Assembly (NCBI RefSeq): GCF_946885955.1
Contig: NZ_CAMPHI010000007.1
Location: 62,001-126,000, forward strand
Origin: an uncultured Pseudomonas sp.
Lineage (GTDB): Bacteria; Pseudomonadota; Gammaproteobacteria; Pseudomonadales; Pseudomonadaceae
DNA: 64,000 nucleotides
Reading direction: 5' to 3'
Below are positions 48,376 to 57,926 of the stretch, in pieces; positions within the stretch are counted from its first letter, which is position 1, and every line of letters starts with the position of its first letter. The translations under genes were made by a program, and so were the position numbers. The notes below the pieces were generated by a model. It was not told the DNA's origin. It ran no database searches and saw only the letters and a program-made list of their open reading frames with translations.

Positions 48376-48843
48376 TTACTGCGCAGACGCCTCAAGCGCC
48401 TGTGACAGCGCGGCTGCGTCACTGAAGTGGCGCTGCCGCTGCAGCTTGCCGTCGCGCAAGTCGAGCCAAAGCACGCTGGCGGCGTCTACCGGGTAACGGG
48501 GGGTGATACGGGCGTTGCGGTCGAGGAGGATGCGGTAGTTGTAGTCGCGCATTTTGGGCAGGGCGATCAGGCTCGCAATCACCTTGGGCATGCGGCTGAT
48601 ATCGGCGAGAAAGACCGCATGATGCTGTTCCAGGTAACCTTTGGGCTTACCTTGCAGCGCGGCGTCGACCAGCTTGGCGGCCTCCATGCTGCGGGCCACC
48701 AGTAGCACCTGCAGTTGGTTGTCCAGGGTGTAAGCCTGGTCATACTGGTCCAGCAGGGTCCAGGGCGCCAGACGCTCGCCGGTTTCCAAGGCCATGGCGC
48801 TAGCGGAGATCAGGCACAGCAGCAGGACAAGCGTAACTTTCAT
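48376..48843 (-). CDS. Exported hypothetical protein, possible thioredoxin fold
   Basis: A 155-residue protein with a signal peptide ('VTLVLLLCLISASAMALETG'). The mature part, 'LAPWTLLDQYDQAYTLDNQL' to 'VLWLDLRDGKLQRQRHF', follows the strand-helix order of a thioredoxin-like domain but has no CxxC motif, so no redox function can be claimed. It resembles periplasmic YtfJ-like or peroxiredoxin-like proteins. It is transcribed alone; the 237-bp downstream gap before fbpB's end holds nothing I can name. Confidence 0.6.
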   Translation of the reverse strand: MKVTLVLLLCLISASAMALETGERLAPWTLLDQYDQAYTLDNQLQVLLVARSMEAAKLVDAALQGKPKGYLEQHHAVFLADISRMPKVIASLIALPKMRDYNYRILLDRNARITPRYPVDAASVLWLDLRDGKLQRQRHFSDAAALSQALEASAQ

Positions 48844-49081
48844 GGATAAAACTCCAGCCTTACAGGTCGTTATCACGATTAACGGGGTCAGCGGCTCAAT
48901 GGGATCAGTTTCGTTGCTTCCTGAAAAGTCCCCTGCCTATTTTCAATCCGCACCTGACTGTTCCGGGGCGTCGCTGTCTTTGATGCCTTATACCGAACTC
49001 AGCGTTGAGCGCGCCATCACTCAAATCGATCATGTCCAAAGCCTCCGCATGCGCAGGGGCTCGGCTGATCGATAGCCTTCC

Positions 49082-50698
49082 CTATCCAAGCCGCCGCGCT
49101 GAACGGCGGATCAGCAAGATCACTGGCAACAATCCGACCAGCACCAATGTCAAGGCCGGCAACGCGGCGCGCGCCCATTCGCCCTCGCTGGTCAGCTCGA
49201 ATACCCGTACCGACAGGGTGCCCCAGCCAAAAGGACGCATCAGCAGGGTCGCCGGCATTTCCTTGAGCACATCGACGAATACCAGCAATGCCGCCGACAG
49301 TGCGCCCGGCACCAGCAGTGGCAGGTAGACCCTGAAGAACAGGCCGATACCGCCCACACCGAGACTCCGCGAGGCCTCCGGCAAAGAGGGTCGGATTCGC
49401 GCCAGGCTGTTCTCCAGCGGCCCGTAGGCGACCGCCATAAAGCGGATCAGGTAGGCCAGCAGCAAAGCCGACAGGCTGCCGAGCAGCAGCGGTTTGCCGG
49501 CGCCACCGAGCCAGGCGGACAACGGAATGACCAGCTCGCGATCCAGATAGCTGAAGGCCAACATGATCGCCACCGCCAGCATTGAGCCCGGCAGCGCATA
49601 GCCGAGATTCGCCACGCCGACCGTCCCGCGCATCAGCCGGGTCGGCGCCAGCCGCCGCGCGAAGGCCAGCAACAAGGCCACGCTGACGGTGATCAACGCG
49701 GCCAGGCCACCGAGGTAGAGGGTATGCAGAATCAACGCGGTGTAGCGCTCGTCCAGGTCGAAACGCCCGCGCTGCCAGAACCACGCCAACAGTTGCAACA
49801 ACGGGATCACGAAACCGCAGGCGAACACCAAACCGCACCAGGCACTGGCGGCCAACGCCCGGCCGCCACGCAGGTGGTACAGCGCATTGCCGCGCGGCCG
49901 CTCGTTGGCCGGGCGCACCGCACCGCGGGCACGACGCTCGCCGTAGAGCACCAGCATCACCGCGAGCAACAGCAGGCTGGCCAGCTGGGTTGCACTGGTC
50001 AGGCTGTAGAAGCTGTACCAGGTCTTGTAGATCGCCGTGGTGAAGGTGTCGAAGTTGAACACCGAGACGGCGCCGAAATCGGCCAGGGTCTCCATGATCG
50101 CCAGCGCCAGGCCAGCACCGATGGCCGGCCTGGCCATCGGCAGCGCCACGCGCCAGAAAGCTTGCCAGGGGGTCTGACCAAGCACGCGCGCCGCCTCCAT
50201 CAGGCCCTTGCCCTGGGCCAGAAAGGCGTTGCGCGCGAGCAGGTAGACGTAGGGATAGAACACCAGCACCAGGACGGTGATCACCCCGCCGGTGGAGCGT
50301 ACCCGCGGCAGGCGAAAGCCACTGCCGAACCAGTCGCGCAGCAGGGTTTGCAGCGGCCCGGCGAAGTCCAGCAAACCGACGAATACGAAGGCCAGGACAT
50401 AGGCGGGGATGGCGAACGGCAGCATCAGCGCCCAATCCAGCCAGCGCCTTCCAGGGAATTCGCAGAGGCTGGTCAGCCACGCCAGGCTTACTCCGAGCAC
50501 GGTGACGCCGACGCCCACCCCGAGTACCAACACCAGGGTATTGCCGATCAGGCGAAGCAGTTGGGTATCCCACAGATGCGCCCAGATCTGCCGGTCCACC
50601 GTGTGCCAGCTGAACAGCAATACGCTGAGCGGCAGCAACACCAACAACGCGACCGCAAAGGCAATGGGATACCAGCGACGCTGGGCGGGAAGGGCCAC
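49082..50698 (-). CDS. fbpB: Ferric iron ABC transporter permease (FbpB/SfuB-like)
   Basis: Fused double-length inner-membrane permease: 538 residues with about 12 helices and two EAA loops, 'EAARVLGQTPWQAFWRVALP' in the first half and 'EASRSLGVGGIGLFFRVYLP' in the second. This two-in-one layout is typical of the FbpB/SfuB/HitB iron permeases. It lies 153 bp after the binding-protein gene on the same strand. No ATP-binding (FbpC) gene is nearby, so that subunit must be encoded elsewhere. Confidence 0.9.
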   Translation of the reverse strand: MALPAQRRWYPIAFAVALLVLLPLSVLLFSWHTVDRQIWAHLWDTQLLRLIGNTLVLVLGVGVGVTVLGVSLAWLTSLCEFPGRRWLDWALMLPFAIPAYVLAFVFVGLLDFAGPLQTLLRDWFGSGFRLPRVRSTGGVITVLVLVFYPYVYLLARNAFLAQGKGLMEAARVLGQTPWQAFWRVALPMARPAIGAGLALAIMETLADFGAVSVFNFDTFTTAIYKTWYSFYSLTSATQLASLLLLAVMLVLYGERRARGAVRPANERPRGNALYHLRGGRALAASAWCGLVFACGFVIPLLQLLAWFWQRGRFDLDERYTALILHTLYLGGLAALITVSVALLLAFARRLAPTRLMRGTVGVANLGYALPGSMLAVAIMLAFSYLDRELVIPLSAWLGGAGKPLLLGSLSALLLAYLIRFMAVAYGPLENSLARIRPSLPEASRSLGVGGIGLFFRVYLPLLVPGALSAALLVFVDVLKEMPATLLMRPFGWGTLSVRVFELTSEGEWARAALPALTLVLVGLLPVILLIRRSARRLG

Positions 50699-50851
50699 GC
50701 AAACTCCTCAGGCTTGAAACACGACGCCCCGGGCCAGGCCGGGGCATCGAGTATAACGGCAGCAAGCAGAATGGGTTTAGGCGCGTAGCGGCGATCAACA
50801 TCGGCAAGGGATATCGCTCGCCTCGCCGGTCATGCCGGTCCGACGGCCGTC

Positions 50852-51853
50852 TTAGTTCCAGCCGGCGCGGTCCATCAGCATGGTCGCTTCGGCCTGACGC
50901 TTGCCGGCCACTTCCAACGGAATGCTATCGGCCTTGAAATCACCCCAGGCAGCCACTTCCTCGGACGGCGCAACAGCCGGGTTGGCCGGAAATTCCTGAT
51001 TGAGGCCGGCGAACAGGCCTTGCGCTTCGTCGGAGGTCATCCATTCCAGGAGCTTCTGCGCCGCCTCGGCATGCGGGGCGTATCGGGTGACGCCCGCTCC
51101 GGAAAGGTTGACGTGGACACCGCGGTCGGCCTGGTTCGGCCAGAACAGCCTGGCTTTCAGGTCCGGCTGCTGTTTATGCAAACGGCCGAAGTAGTACGTG
51201 TTGACGATACCCACGTCACACAAGCCGGCATCCACGGCCTGGATCAGAGCGGTATCGTCGGCGAACACGTCGGTCGCCAGGTTGTTCACCCAGCCCTGGA
51301 TGATGGCTTCGGTCTTTTCCGCACCATGGGTCTCGATCAGGGTCGCGGTCAGCGACTGGTTGTAGACCTTCTTGCTGGTGCGCAGGCACAGGCGACCTTC
51401 CCAGGCGTCGTCGGCAAGCGCTTCATAGGTGCTCAACTCTTCCGGTTTGACCCGCTCGGTGGAATAGACAATGGTCCGCGCACGCAGCGACAGGCCGGTC
51501 CAGCTGCCAGTGCTGGAGCGGTATTGCGGCGGGATATTGTTGGCAATGACGGGCGAATCCAGCGCCTTCAATACACCCTGCTGCTCAGCCTGCCAGAGAT
51601 TCCCGGCATCTACCGTGATCAGCATGTCGGCCGGGGTATTCGCCCCTTCGGCCTTCAGGCGCGCCAACAGCGGCGCTTCCTTGTCGCTGATAAATTTCAC
51701 CGGCACGCCGGTCTTCGCGGTGTAGGCATCGAATACCGGCTTGATCAGCTCATCGATGCGCGAGGAGTAAACCACTACCTCATCGGCGGCCTGCACGGCG
51801 CCAGCCATCGTGGAGAGGGTGAGAGCTGCGAGTAGCCGCTTGCCGACCTGCAT
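50852..51853 (-). CDS. fbpA: Ferric iron ABC transporter periplasmic binding protein
   Basis: A 333-residue periplasmic protein with a signal peptide ('[20 protein letters not shown]') and the iron-binding FbpA/FutA pattern: '[20 protein letters not shown]', '[20 protein letters not shown]', '[20 protein letters not shown]', and the twin tyrosines in '[10 protein letters not shown]' that chelate Fe3+. A candidate Fur box lies 38 bp upstream (51891-51911), consistent with iron-repressed expression. It is followed by the permease gene. Confidence 0.92.
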   Translation of the reverse strand: MQVGKRLLAALTLSTMAGAVQAADEVVVYSSRIDELIKPVFDAYTAKTGVPVKFISDKEAPLLARLKAEGANTPADMLITVDAGNLWQAEQQGVLKALDSPVIANNIPPQYRSSTGSWTGLSLRARTIVYSTERVKPEELSTYEALADDAWEGRLCLRTSKKVYNQSLTATLIETHGAEKTEAIIQGWVNNLATDVFADDTALIQAVDAGLCDVGIVNTYYFGRLHKQQPDLKARLFWPNQADRGVHVNLSGAGVTRYAPHAEAAQKLLEWMTSDEAQGLFAGLNQEFPANPAVAPSEEVAAWGDFKADSIPLEVAGKRQAEATMLMDRAGWN

Positions 51854-51890
51854 AGGTACTGCCTCTGGAGTGACGTTAGGTGAGAGGTCA

Positions 51891-51911
51891 AAATGATAGT
51901 GAATGTCATTT
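51891..51911. promoter_or_regulatory. Candidate Fur box upstream of fbpA
   Basis: AAATGATAGTGAATGTCATT plus one T is an imperfect palindrome (AAATGA / TCATTT) resembling the 19-bp Fur consensus GATAATGATAATCATTATC in the ATGATA half. Its place just upstream of an iron uptake gene adds support. Confidence 0.5.
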
Positions 51912-51998
51912 AGTTTCTCAACCGAGCCCAGCTCCGAGCCTGTAACCGGCTATTACGCAGGCCTCCGCCAAGGACGGAGAAAGGCGGATAGGCCGTGC

Positions 51999-53216
51999 TC
52001 AGGGCTGCGCCAAGGTCGGCAGATCGCCGGACAGCCCGAGCGCCTGGCGCACGAACAGCGCCTTGGCTTCAGGTAATTCATCGACCCAATTGAGCCCGGC
52101 ATTGCGCAACCAGCGCACCGGCAAGGGATCGGCCTGGAACAGCCGCTCGAAGCCTTCCATCGCCGCCATCATTGCCAGGTTGTGCGGCATGCGCTTGCGC
52201 TCGTAGCGGCTCAGCACCCGCTCATCGGCCAGACGCTCGCCACGCGCCAGGGCGTGGCTCAGCACATCGGCCAATACCGCGGCATCGAGAAAGCCCATGT
52301 TTACCCCCTGCCCGGCCAGCGGATGGATGCTGTGCGCGGCATCGCCGATCAACGCCAGGCCGTCTTCGACATAACGCTTTGCATGCCGTTGACGTAACGG
52401 GATACACAGGCGACGGTCGGCGTGCAGCACCTCGCCCAGACGCCATTCGAACGCCTTGCTCAGCTCAGCACAAAATGCCGCATCGTCCAGCGCCATTACC
52501 CGCTCGGCTTCGCTCGGGGTAATCGACCAGACGATCGAACACCAGTGTTCGCCGGCCGGCCCGTCCAGGGGCAGGAAGGCCAGCGGGCCGTCATCGGTGA
52601 AGCGCTGCCAGGCGGTCGACTGGTGCGGTTTGGCGCAACGCACGCTGGTGACGATGGCGTGGTGCAGGTAATCCCACTCGCGGGTCGCGCAGCCAGCCAA
52701 GCGGCGCACCGCGGAGTTGGCGCCGTCCGCCGCGACCAACAGCGGCGCACGCAACTCGCGGCCATCGAGCAACGTCAGCAACCAGCCATCACCGGAGCGA
52801 CGCATCTGCTCCAGACGACCGTTGGCCAACAAGCCGATATCGCTGTCGTGCAGACGTTCGAGCAAGGCATCCTGCACCACCCGGTTCTCGACGATATGGC
52901 CAAGCACCTCGGCATGCACACTGGCCGCGCTGAAATGGATCTGCCCGGTGCCGGAGCCATCCCACACCTGCATTTCGCGGTAGGGGCTGCTGCGCCGCGC
53001 GATTACGCCGCCCCACACGCCCAAACGTTCGAGCACACGCTGACTGGCAACCGACAGGGCGCTGACCCGCGGTTCGAAGGCGGCGTTCTTGTCGAAGGGC
53101 GTGACACTCAGCGGCCCGCCGTCGATCAGCAGGATGTCCAAACCCTGTTCCCGCAGAGCCAGGGCCAGGGCGCTGCCGACCATACCGGCACCGACAATGA
53201 TCAGATCCGCTTGCAT
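51999..53216 (-). CDS. ubiI: FAD-dependent ubiquinone hydroxylase UbiI (VisC)
   Basis: A 405-residue class A flavin monooxygenase that hydroxylates the ubiquinone precursor ring. Visible: N-terminal FAD motif 'LIIVGAGMVGSALALALREQ', the 'VAADGANSAVRRLAG' DG motif, and 'ALIGDAAHSIHPLAGQGVNM' GD motif. The ATG at 53216 follows GAAGGAA; the far longer open frame extends into ubiH and is spurious. Last of ygfB-pepP-ubiH-ubiI, the same order as in E. coli, which decides UbiI over UbiF. Confidence 0.88.
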   Translation of the reverse strand: MQADLIIVGAGMVGSALALALREQGLDILLIDGGPLSVTPFDKNAAFEPRVSALSVASQRVLERLGVWGGVIARRSSPYREMQVWDGSGTGQIHFSAASVHAEVLGHIVENRVVQDALLERLHDSDIGLLANGRLEQMRRSGDGWLLTLLDGRELRAPLLVAADGANSAVRRLAGCATREWDYLHHAIVTSVRCAKPHQSTAWQRFTDDGPLAFLPLDGPAGEHWCSIVWSITPSEAERVMALDDAAFCAELSKAFEWRLGEVLHADRRLCIPLRQRHAKRYVEDGLALIGDAAHSIHPLAGQGVNMGFLDAAVLADVLSHALARGERLADERVLSRYERKRMPHNLAMMAAMEGFERLFQADPLPVRWLRNAGLNWVDELPEAKALFVRQALGLSGDLPTLAQP

Positions 53217-53247
53217 CGTGCTTCCTTCAATAAGTGGACGAGGCGCG

Positions 53248-54432
53248 TCATAGTGGCCGAGTGCCGAGCCCCATGGCCTGGCGGGCGAACCAACGCTTGG
53301 CCGGCGGCAATAAATCGAGGCCGAGCAAACCGAGGTTGCGCCCCGCGGCGAGCAACGGCTCGCCGCTGCCGAACAGACGCGTGACCCGATCGGAGAAACC
53401 CACGGTGAGCTGCTGGTCGCTTTGCTGGTTCTGCACGTAACGCTGCAACGTGGCGAAGTCGCCCAGCGGCGCGCTGCCGCCCAGCAGCGTTTGCGCCAGC
53501 GCCAGAGTATCGCGCAGCGACAGGTTATAGCCCTGCCCGGCGATCGGATGCAGGCTGTGCGCGGCATTGCCCAGCACCACCAGATGCGGCCGGACCTGTT
53601 CCTGCGCCTCGATCAGCGCCAGCGGATAAAGGTGGCGCTTGCCGACCTGGCGCAAGGCGCCGAGCCGATAACCAAAGGCCTGCTGCAGCTCATCAAGAAA
53701 CGCCCGGTCGCTCAGCGCCAGCAAGCGCTCGGCATCGCTCGAGGCGCGGGTCCAGACCAGTGCACAACGGTTGTCCGCCAATGGCAACAGGGCCATCGGC
53801 CCCTGCTCGGTAAAACGCTCGAAAGCTTGGCCGTTGTGGCCGTATTCGGGGCTGACGTTGGCGATCAGCGCGCTCTGCCCGTAAGGCGTATGGCTGACGC
53901 CGATACCCAGTTGCTCGCGCAGCGCGGAACGCCCGCCGTCGGCAAGAATCGCCAGCTCGCAGTGCAGTCTGGATTGATCGTTGAGGGTCAAGCGATAGCC
54001 GGCGTCGCCCGCTTGCATATGAATCACTTCAGCCGGGCTGTGCCAGGTGACCACCTGCGGGTCCAGGGCATGCCACAAGCACTCGCCGAGCCAGGCGTTC
54101 TCGACCACGTAGCCGAGCGCCGGCACACCTTCGTCCTGGGCGCTCAGACGCGCAGCGGCGAAGCGCCCGCGATCGGACACATGGATCTGCATGATCGGCT
54201 CGGCATGCTGAGCGATCCGCTGCCACAGGCCGAGCTGCTGATAGATCTGTCGGGTGCCGAACGACAGCGCCGTCGAACGCGCGTCGTAGCTCGGTTGATA
54301 GCCGGCGCCGGGGGTGAAGGGCTCGATCAGCGCAATCCGCCAGCCGCGCGCGCGCGCGCCTTCCTGCAAGGCCAGAGCCAGGCTGGCACCGACCAGGCCG
54401 CCACCAACGATCGCCAGCTCGACCTGCTGCAT
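53248..54432 (-). CDS. ubiH: 2-octaprenyl-6-methoxyphenol hydroxylase UbiH
   Basis: Paralogous 394-residue flavin monooxygenase of ubiquinone synthesis. The FAD motif 'LAIVGGGLVGASLALALQEG', the DG motif 'AILADGGRSALREQLG' and 'LVVLGNAAHSLHPIAGQGYN' (GN in place of GD, usual for UbiH) are present. It starts 3 nt after the pepP stop and is followed by ubiI after 31 bp, so the four genes form one operon. Confidence 0.92.
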   Translation of the reverse strand: MQQVELAIVGGGLVGASLALALQEGARARGWRIALIEPFTPGAGYQPSYDARSTALSFGTRQIYQQLGLWQRIAQHAEPIMQIHVSDRGRFAAARLSAQDEGVPALGYVVENAWLGECLWHALDPQVVTWHSPAEVIHMQAGDAGYRLTLNDQSRLHCELAILADGGRSALREQLGIGVSHTPYGQSALIANVSPEYGHNGQAFERFTEQGPMALLPLADNRCALVWTRASSDAERLLALSDRAFLDELQQAFGYRLGALRQVGKRHLYPLALIEAQEQVRPHLVVLGNAAHSLHPIAGQGYNLSLRDTLALAQTLLGGSAPLGDFATLQRYVQNQQSDQQLTVGFSDRVTRLFGSGEPLLAAGRNLGLLGLDLLPPAKRWFARQAMGLGTRPL

Positions 54433-54435
54433 GAG

Positions 54436-55770
54436 TTAGGCCGCCTCGGTGCGGGCTGCGGCCATCAGCGCTTCGATCTCGGCGACGGTTTTCGGCACAC
54501 CCTCGGTGAGAATTTCGCAGCCGGTCTTGGTCACCACCACGTCGTCCTCGATGCGCACGCCGATGCCGCGCCATTTCTTCGCCACATTGAGGTTGTCGAC
54601 GGCGACATAGATACCCGGCTCGACGGTCATTGCCATGCCGACCTCGAGTACCCGCCATTCGCCGCCGACCTTGTAATCGCCGACATCGTGCACATCCATG
54701 CCCAGCCAATGGCCGACCCGGTGCATATAGAACGGTTTGTAGGCCTCGCTGGCAATCAGCTCGTCGACCTCGCCCTGGAGCAGCCCCAACTCGACCAGGC
54801 CGGCGGTGATTACTCGCACCGCGGCCTCGTGGGCTTCGTTCCAGTGCTTGCCCGGTGCGATCTGCTTGAACGCCTCTTCCTGGGACGCCAGCACCAGCTC
54901 GTAGATGGCCTTCTGTTCGGCGGAAAACTTGCCGCTGACCGGAAAGGTGCGGGTGATGTCGCTGGCGTAGCAGTCGATCTCACAGGCCGCGTCGATCAAT
55001 ACCAGATCGCCGTCCTTGAGCGCTGCGTCGTTCTCGCGGTAATGCAGGATGCAGGCGTTCTTGCCGGCAGCGACGATCGAGCCGTAGGCCGGCATCTTCG
55101 CCCCGCCCTTGCGGAACTCGTAATCCAGCTCGGCCTCCAGGTGATACTCGTACAACCCGGCGCGGCTGGTCTGCATCGCCCGCACATGGGCACGCGCGGA
55201 AATCTCCGCGGCCTCGCGCATGACCTTGACCTCCGCCGCGCTCTTGTACAGACGCATATCGTGCAGCAGATGATCGAGGGCCACGAACTCGTTGGGCGGC
55301 GAGGCACCCTGGCGCGCCTTGGAGCGGATCACGTTGATCCACTCCATCAGGTGGCGATCGAATTCCTGGTTGGTGCCCATGGCGTAATAGACCCGCTCAC
55401 GGCCTTCGATCAGCCCGGGGAGGATGTCGTCGATATCGCCGATGGGGAAGGCATCGTCGGCGCCGTACTGGCTGATCGCGCCGTCCTGACCGGCACGCAG
55501 GCCATCCCACAATTCGCGCTCGGGGTCACGCTCGCGACAGAACAGCACGTACTCGCCATGCTCGCGCCCCGGAATCAGCGCGATCACCGCCTCCGGCTCG
55601 GGGAAACCGGACAGGTACTGGAAGTCGCTGTCCTGCCGATAGACGTGCTCGACGTCGCGGTTGCGGATATACACCGGCGCCGCCGGCAGAATCGCGATGC
55701 TGTTGGGTTCCATCTGCGCCATCAGCGCCTTGCGCCGACGGGCGTATTCCGACTTGGGGATGCTGATCAT
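54436..55770 (-). CDS. pepP: Xaa-Pro aminopeptidase PepP
   Basis: A 444-residue metallopeptidase removing N-terminal residues before proline. The two-metal site is visible: 'LVLIDAACEIDCYASDITRT' (two Asp), 'MHRVGHWLGMDVHDVGDY' (His), 'MAMTVEPGIYVAV' (Glu) and 'VRIEDDVVVT' (Glu). The N-terminal 'SEYARRRKALMAQMEPNSIA' is typical. It is second in the ygfB-pepP-ubiH-ubiI operon. Confidence 0.95.
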   Translation of the reverse strand: MISIPKSEYARRRKALMAQMEPNSIAILPAAPVYIRNRDVEHVYRQDSDFQYLSGFPEPEAVIALIPGREHGEYVLFCRERDPERELWDGLRAGQDGAISQYGADDAFPIGDIDDILPGLIEGRERVYYAMGTNQEFDRHLMEWINVIRSKARQGASPPNEFVALDHLLHDMRLYKSAAEVKVMREAAEISARAHVRAMQTSRAGLYEYHLEAELDYEFRKGGAKMPAYGSIVAAGKNACILHYRENDAALKDGDLVLIDAACEIDCYASDITRTFPVSGKFSAEQKAIYELVLASQEEAFKQIAPGKHWNEAHEAAVRVITAGLVELGLLQGEVDELIASEAYKPFYMHRVGHWLGMDVHDVGDYKVGGEWRVLEVGMAMTVEPGIYVAVDNLNVAKKWRGIGVRIEDDVVVTKTGCEILTEGVPKTVAEIEALMAAARTEAA

Positions 55771-55801
55771 GAGCGACTCGGTCAGGTCAAACGAATAAGG
55801 G

Positions 55802-56356
55802 TCAATGCAGCGACGGCTTGGCGGCCGGTGCGACGGGCTTGGCGCATTCGCTGAACAGCAACAGCGGCGCGACGCGCAGGTATTCCATCACCTCCATATA
55901 ATCGTTCTCGCCGTCCTCGGATTCATCCAGGGCATTCTGCACCTGGGCGATGGCCGAAAGGTCCTGCAACACTTCCATCGCTTCGCTGCTCAGCGCGGTG
56001 TCGCGGGCGGTCAGTCCGAAACCGCCTAGGAAGCCCTGGCACCACTGGCCCAAGGCACTGGCGCGCTCCTGAAGCGGCGCGTCGTCACCGGGCAGCAGCA
56101 ACACGATGGTGACGTCGCTGCCGGACAGCTCGGTCTTGACCATTTCCTGCAGCCCGATCAGCGCCTGGCGCACATTGTCCTGCGGCGCGGCGCCAAGCAA
56201 TTCGGCGGCGTCGACCAGCCAGGGGTCGATCTCGAAGCCGGCACCGGCGCAGCTGCGGCCCAATAACAGGCCATGTAATTCCGCGGGAGAGACGGGATGA
56301 CCGCTACTGGCGAGCAGCGCGGCAAAAGCGGCATAGGGTGAACTTGAAGTCGGCAT
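55802..56356 (-). CDS. ygfB: UPF0149 family protein YgfB
   Basis: A 184-residue acidic helical protein with the UPF0149 pattern '[20 protein letters not shown]' near the N-terminus and '[15 protein letters not shown]' in the middle, ending in '[20 protein letters not shown]'. In P. aeruginosa the orthologue is reported to affect beta-lactamase expression through the AlpA pathway. First gene of the pepP-ubi operon, divergent from the zapB-like/zapA genes across a 157-bp promoter gap. Confidence 0.9.
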   Translation of the reverse strand: MPTSSSPYAAFAALLASSGHPVSPAELHGLLLGRSCAGAGFEIDPWLVDAAELLGAAPQDNVRQALIGLQEMVKTELSGSDVTIVLLLPGDDAPLQERASALGQWCQGFLGGFGLTARDTALSSEAMEVLQDLSAIAQVQNALDESEDGENDYMEVMEYLRVAPLLLFSECAKPVAPAAKPSLH

Positions 56357-56513
56357 AAGATAACTAGGCGCTTCGCTGCGCAATCACTAGAATGGAGGCC
56401 ACGTATCCTAGCACCGGCAGGCGCGCCAAGACCATCCGAGCCCGCCGACAGGTTTGACCTATTCCGGGGACAAGCCTATATAGTCCGGTCATTCCTTGCC
56501 TTAGCGAGCCCCC

Positions 56514-56720
56514 ATGGAAGACGCCGACCTGCAAGCCCTCACGACCAAACTGGAGCAACTGATCCAGCGTGTCGAGCAGCTTAAAGCGCACAACCGACTG
56601 CTTCTGGCGAATGAAAAGACCTGGCGCGAAGAGCGCGCTCATCTGATCGAAAAGAACGAAATGGCCCGGCATAAGGTCGAATCCATGATTTCGCGCCTGA
56701 AAGCTCTGGAGCAGGACTAA
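56514..56720 (+). CDS. TIGR02449 coiled-coil protein (ZapB-like)
   Basis: A 68-residue, almost wholly coiled-coil protein: leucines and charged residues in heptads ('LQALTTKLEQLIQRVEQLKA') with 'HNRLLLANEKTWREERAHL'. The family TIGR02449 regularly precedes zapA in gammaproteobacteria and is likely a division-site partner, analogous to ZapB. Its stop overlaps the zapA start (TAATG), indicating coupled translation. Confidence 0.85.
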   Translation: MEDADLQALTTKLEQLIQRVEQLKAHNRLLLANEKTWREERAHLIEKNEMARHKVESMISRLKALEQD

Positions 56721-57028
56721 TGACCCAGCCGAACACAGTCACCGTACAGATCCTCGATAAAGAATATTGCATCACTTGCCCGGCCACCGAGCGCGCCAAC
56801 CTGGAGAGCGCCGCACGCTATCTGGACGGCAAGATGCGCGAGATCCGCTCGAGCGGCAAAGTCATCGGCGCCGACCGCGTCGCCGTGATGGCCGCGCTGA
56901 ACATCACTCACGACCTGCTGCACAAGCAGCAGCACCTCGACCAGCAAGCCACCTCGACCCGCGACCATGTGCGCGACCTGCTGGTGCGCGTCGACCACGC
57001 CCTGGCCAGCGACACGGACAGTGTCTGA
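56720..57028 (+). CDS. zapA: Cell division protein ZapA
   Basis: A 102-residue protein that cross-links FtsZ filaments. The N-terminal 'VTVQILDKEYCITCPATERA' forms the globular head and the rest is a helical coiled coil ('VAVMAALNITHDLLHKQQHL'). It is coupled to the coiled-coil gene upstream and followed by the 6S RNA gene, then fau, the usual gammaproteobacterial order zapA-ssrS-fau. Confidence 0.93.
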   Translation: MTQPNTVTVQILDKEYCITCPATERANLESAARYLDGKMREIRSSGKVIGADRVAVMAALNITHDLLHKQQHLDQQATSTRDHVRDLLVRVDHALASDTDSV

Positions 57029-57050
57029 TCGCAACGGCGAAGGATTCGGG

Positions 57051-57056
57051 TATACT
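57051..57056 (+). promoter_or_regulatory. -10 element of the 6S RNA promoter
   Basis: TATACT lies 7-9 bp before the predicted 5' end of 6S RNA, in the zapA-ssrS gap. Confidence 0.65.
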
Positions 57057-57062
57057 CGCTCC

Positions 57063-57243
57063 AGCTCCCTGAAGTGTGCGCCAGTTGGTGATGTCCCTGA
57101 GCCGATACGCACAAACCCGGGGGTTGCAAGTTGAGGCCGGTGTGCATGTCCGCCTGACGGAAAGCCTGAACGTCTCCTGCAACCTCCACCTTGAACTCTC
57201 GGGTTCAAGGGCTAAGCCGACAGCGGCACGTCGGGGAGTCACT
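57063..57243 (+). ncRNA. ssrS: 6S RNA
   Basis: About 180-nt RNA between zapA and fau, its conserved position. The 5' CTCCCTGAAGTGTGCGCC and 3' GTCGGGGAG segments pair to close the long hairpin, and the internal half CCGGTGTGCATGTCC matches the Pseudomonas 6S pattern. 6S RNA mimics an open promoter and sequesters sigma-70 RNA polymerase in stationary phase. Ends are estimated to within a few bases. Confidence 0.9.
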
Positions 57244-57284
57244 CTTTCCTGCCTATGGCCCCTTCTTGGCGATAGGACGCCTAC

Positions 57285-57887
57285 ATGACCATACTCGAAA
57301 CCCACAACCTGTCCCGCGCACAGCTGCGTCGCATGCTCCGCCAACGGCGCAAGGCGCTCGGCACAGCCGCTCAGCACCTGGCGGCGCGCGCGTTGTATCG
57401 GCAATTGGCGCAACACCCGCTGTTTCGCCGGGCGCGACATGTCGCCCTGTACCTGCCCAATGACGGCGAGATCGATCCGCGCCCACTGCTGCGGGCGGCC
57501 CAGCGTCGCGGCAAAGCCACGTACCTTCCAGTGCTCAATGCCTGGCCGCGCAGCAAGATGGTGTTTCAGCGTGTGCGCCCAGACGAACGCCTGAGCGCCA
57601 ACCGTTTCGGCATCCCCGAGCCCCGCTACAACCCCAAGCGACAACGTAAAGTCTGGGCCCTGGACCTGGTCTTGATGCCCCTCGTGGGCTTCGATCGCTT
57701 CGGCGGACGCCTGGGGATGGGCGGTGGTTTCTATGACCGCAGCCTGGCCTACCGTAAAATGCGCAAAAAATGGCACAAACCGACGCTATTGGGCCTGGCG
57801 CACGAATGCCAGCAGGTCGATCGATTGGTCATGGCTAGCTGGGATATGCCGCTGGCGGCAACAGTGACGGGCAAAGGCTGGTATTGA
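57285..57887 (+). CDS. fau: 5-formyltetrahydrofolate cyclo-ligase
   Basis: A 200-residue folate enzyme that converts 5-formyl-THF to 5,10-methenyl-THF using ATP. Signatures: 'RMLRQRRKALGTAAQHLAAR' at the N-terminus, 'ALYLPNDGEIDPRPLL', and the C-terminal 'LVLMPLVGFDRFGGRLGMGG' continuing to 'GFYDRSLA'. It directly follows 6S RNA and is probably co-transcribed. A GGCGCCGC/GCGGCGCC hairpin follows at 57896-57918. Confidence 0.95.
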   Translation: MTILETHNLSRAQLRRMLRQRRKALGTAAQHLAARALYRQLAQHPLFRRARHVALYLPNDGEIDPRPLLRAAQRRGKATYLPVLNAWPRSKMVFQRVRPDERLSANRFGIPEPRYNPKRQRKVWALDLVLMPLVGFDRFGGRLGMGGGFYDRSLAYRKMRKKWHKPTLLGLAHECQQVDRLVMASWDMPLAATVTGKGWY

Positions 57888-57895
57888 GAATGGAT

Positions 57896-57918
57896 GGCGC
57901 CGCGCTCCCTGCGGCGCC
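57896..57918. terminator. Hairpin between fau and the convergent small gene
   Basis: GGCGCCGC and GCGGCGCC form an 8-bp stem with a 7-nt loop just after the fau stop and just before the end of the convergent 44-codon gene; no T-run, so termination is possible but unproven. Confidence 0.45.
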
Positions 57919-57926
57919 CGACAGAC

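Noticed and set aside
53217..53567. N-terminal extension of ubiI by 117 codons
   Set aside because: It reads through ubiH in another frame, is Arg/Ser/Cys-rich and precedes the FAD motif that begins such enzymes; ATG at 53216 has a good ribosome site.
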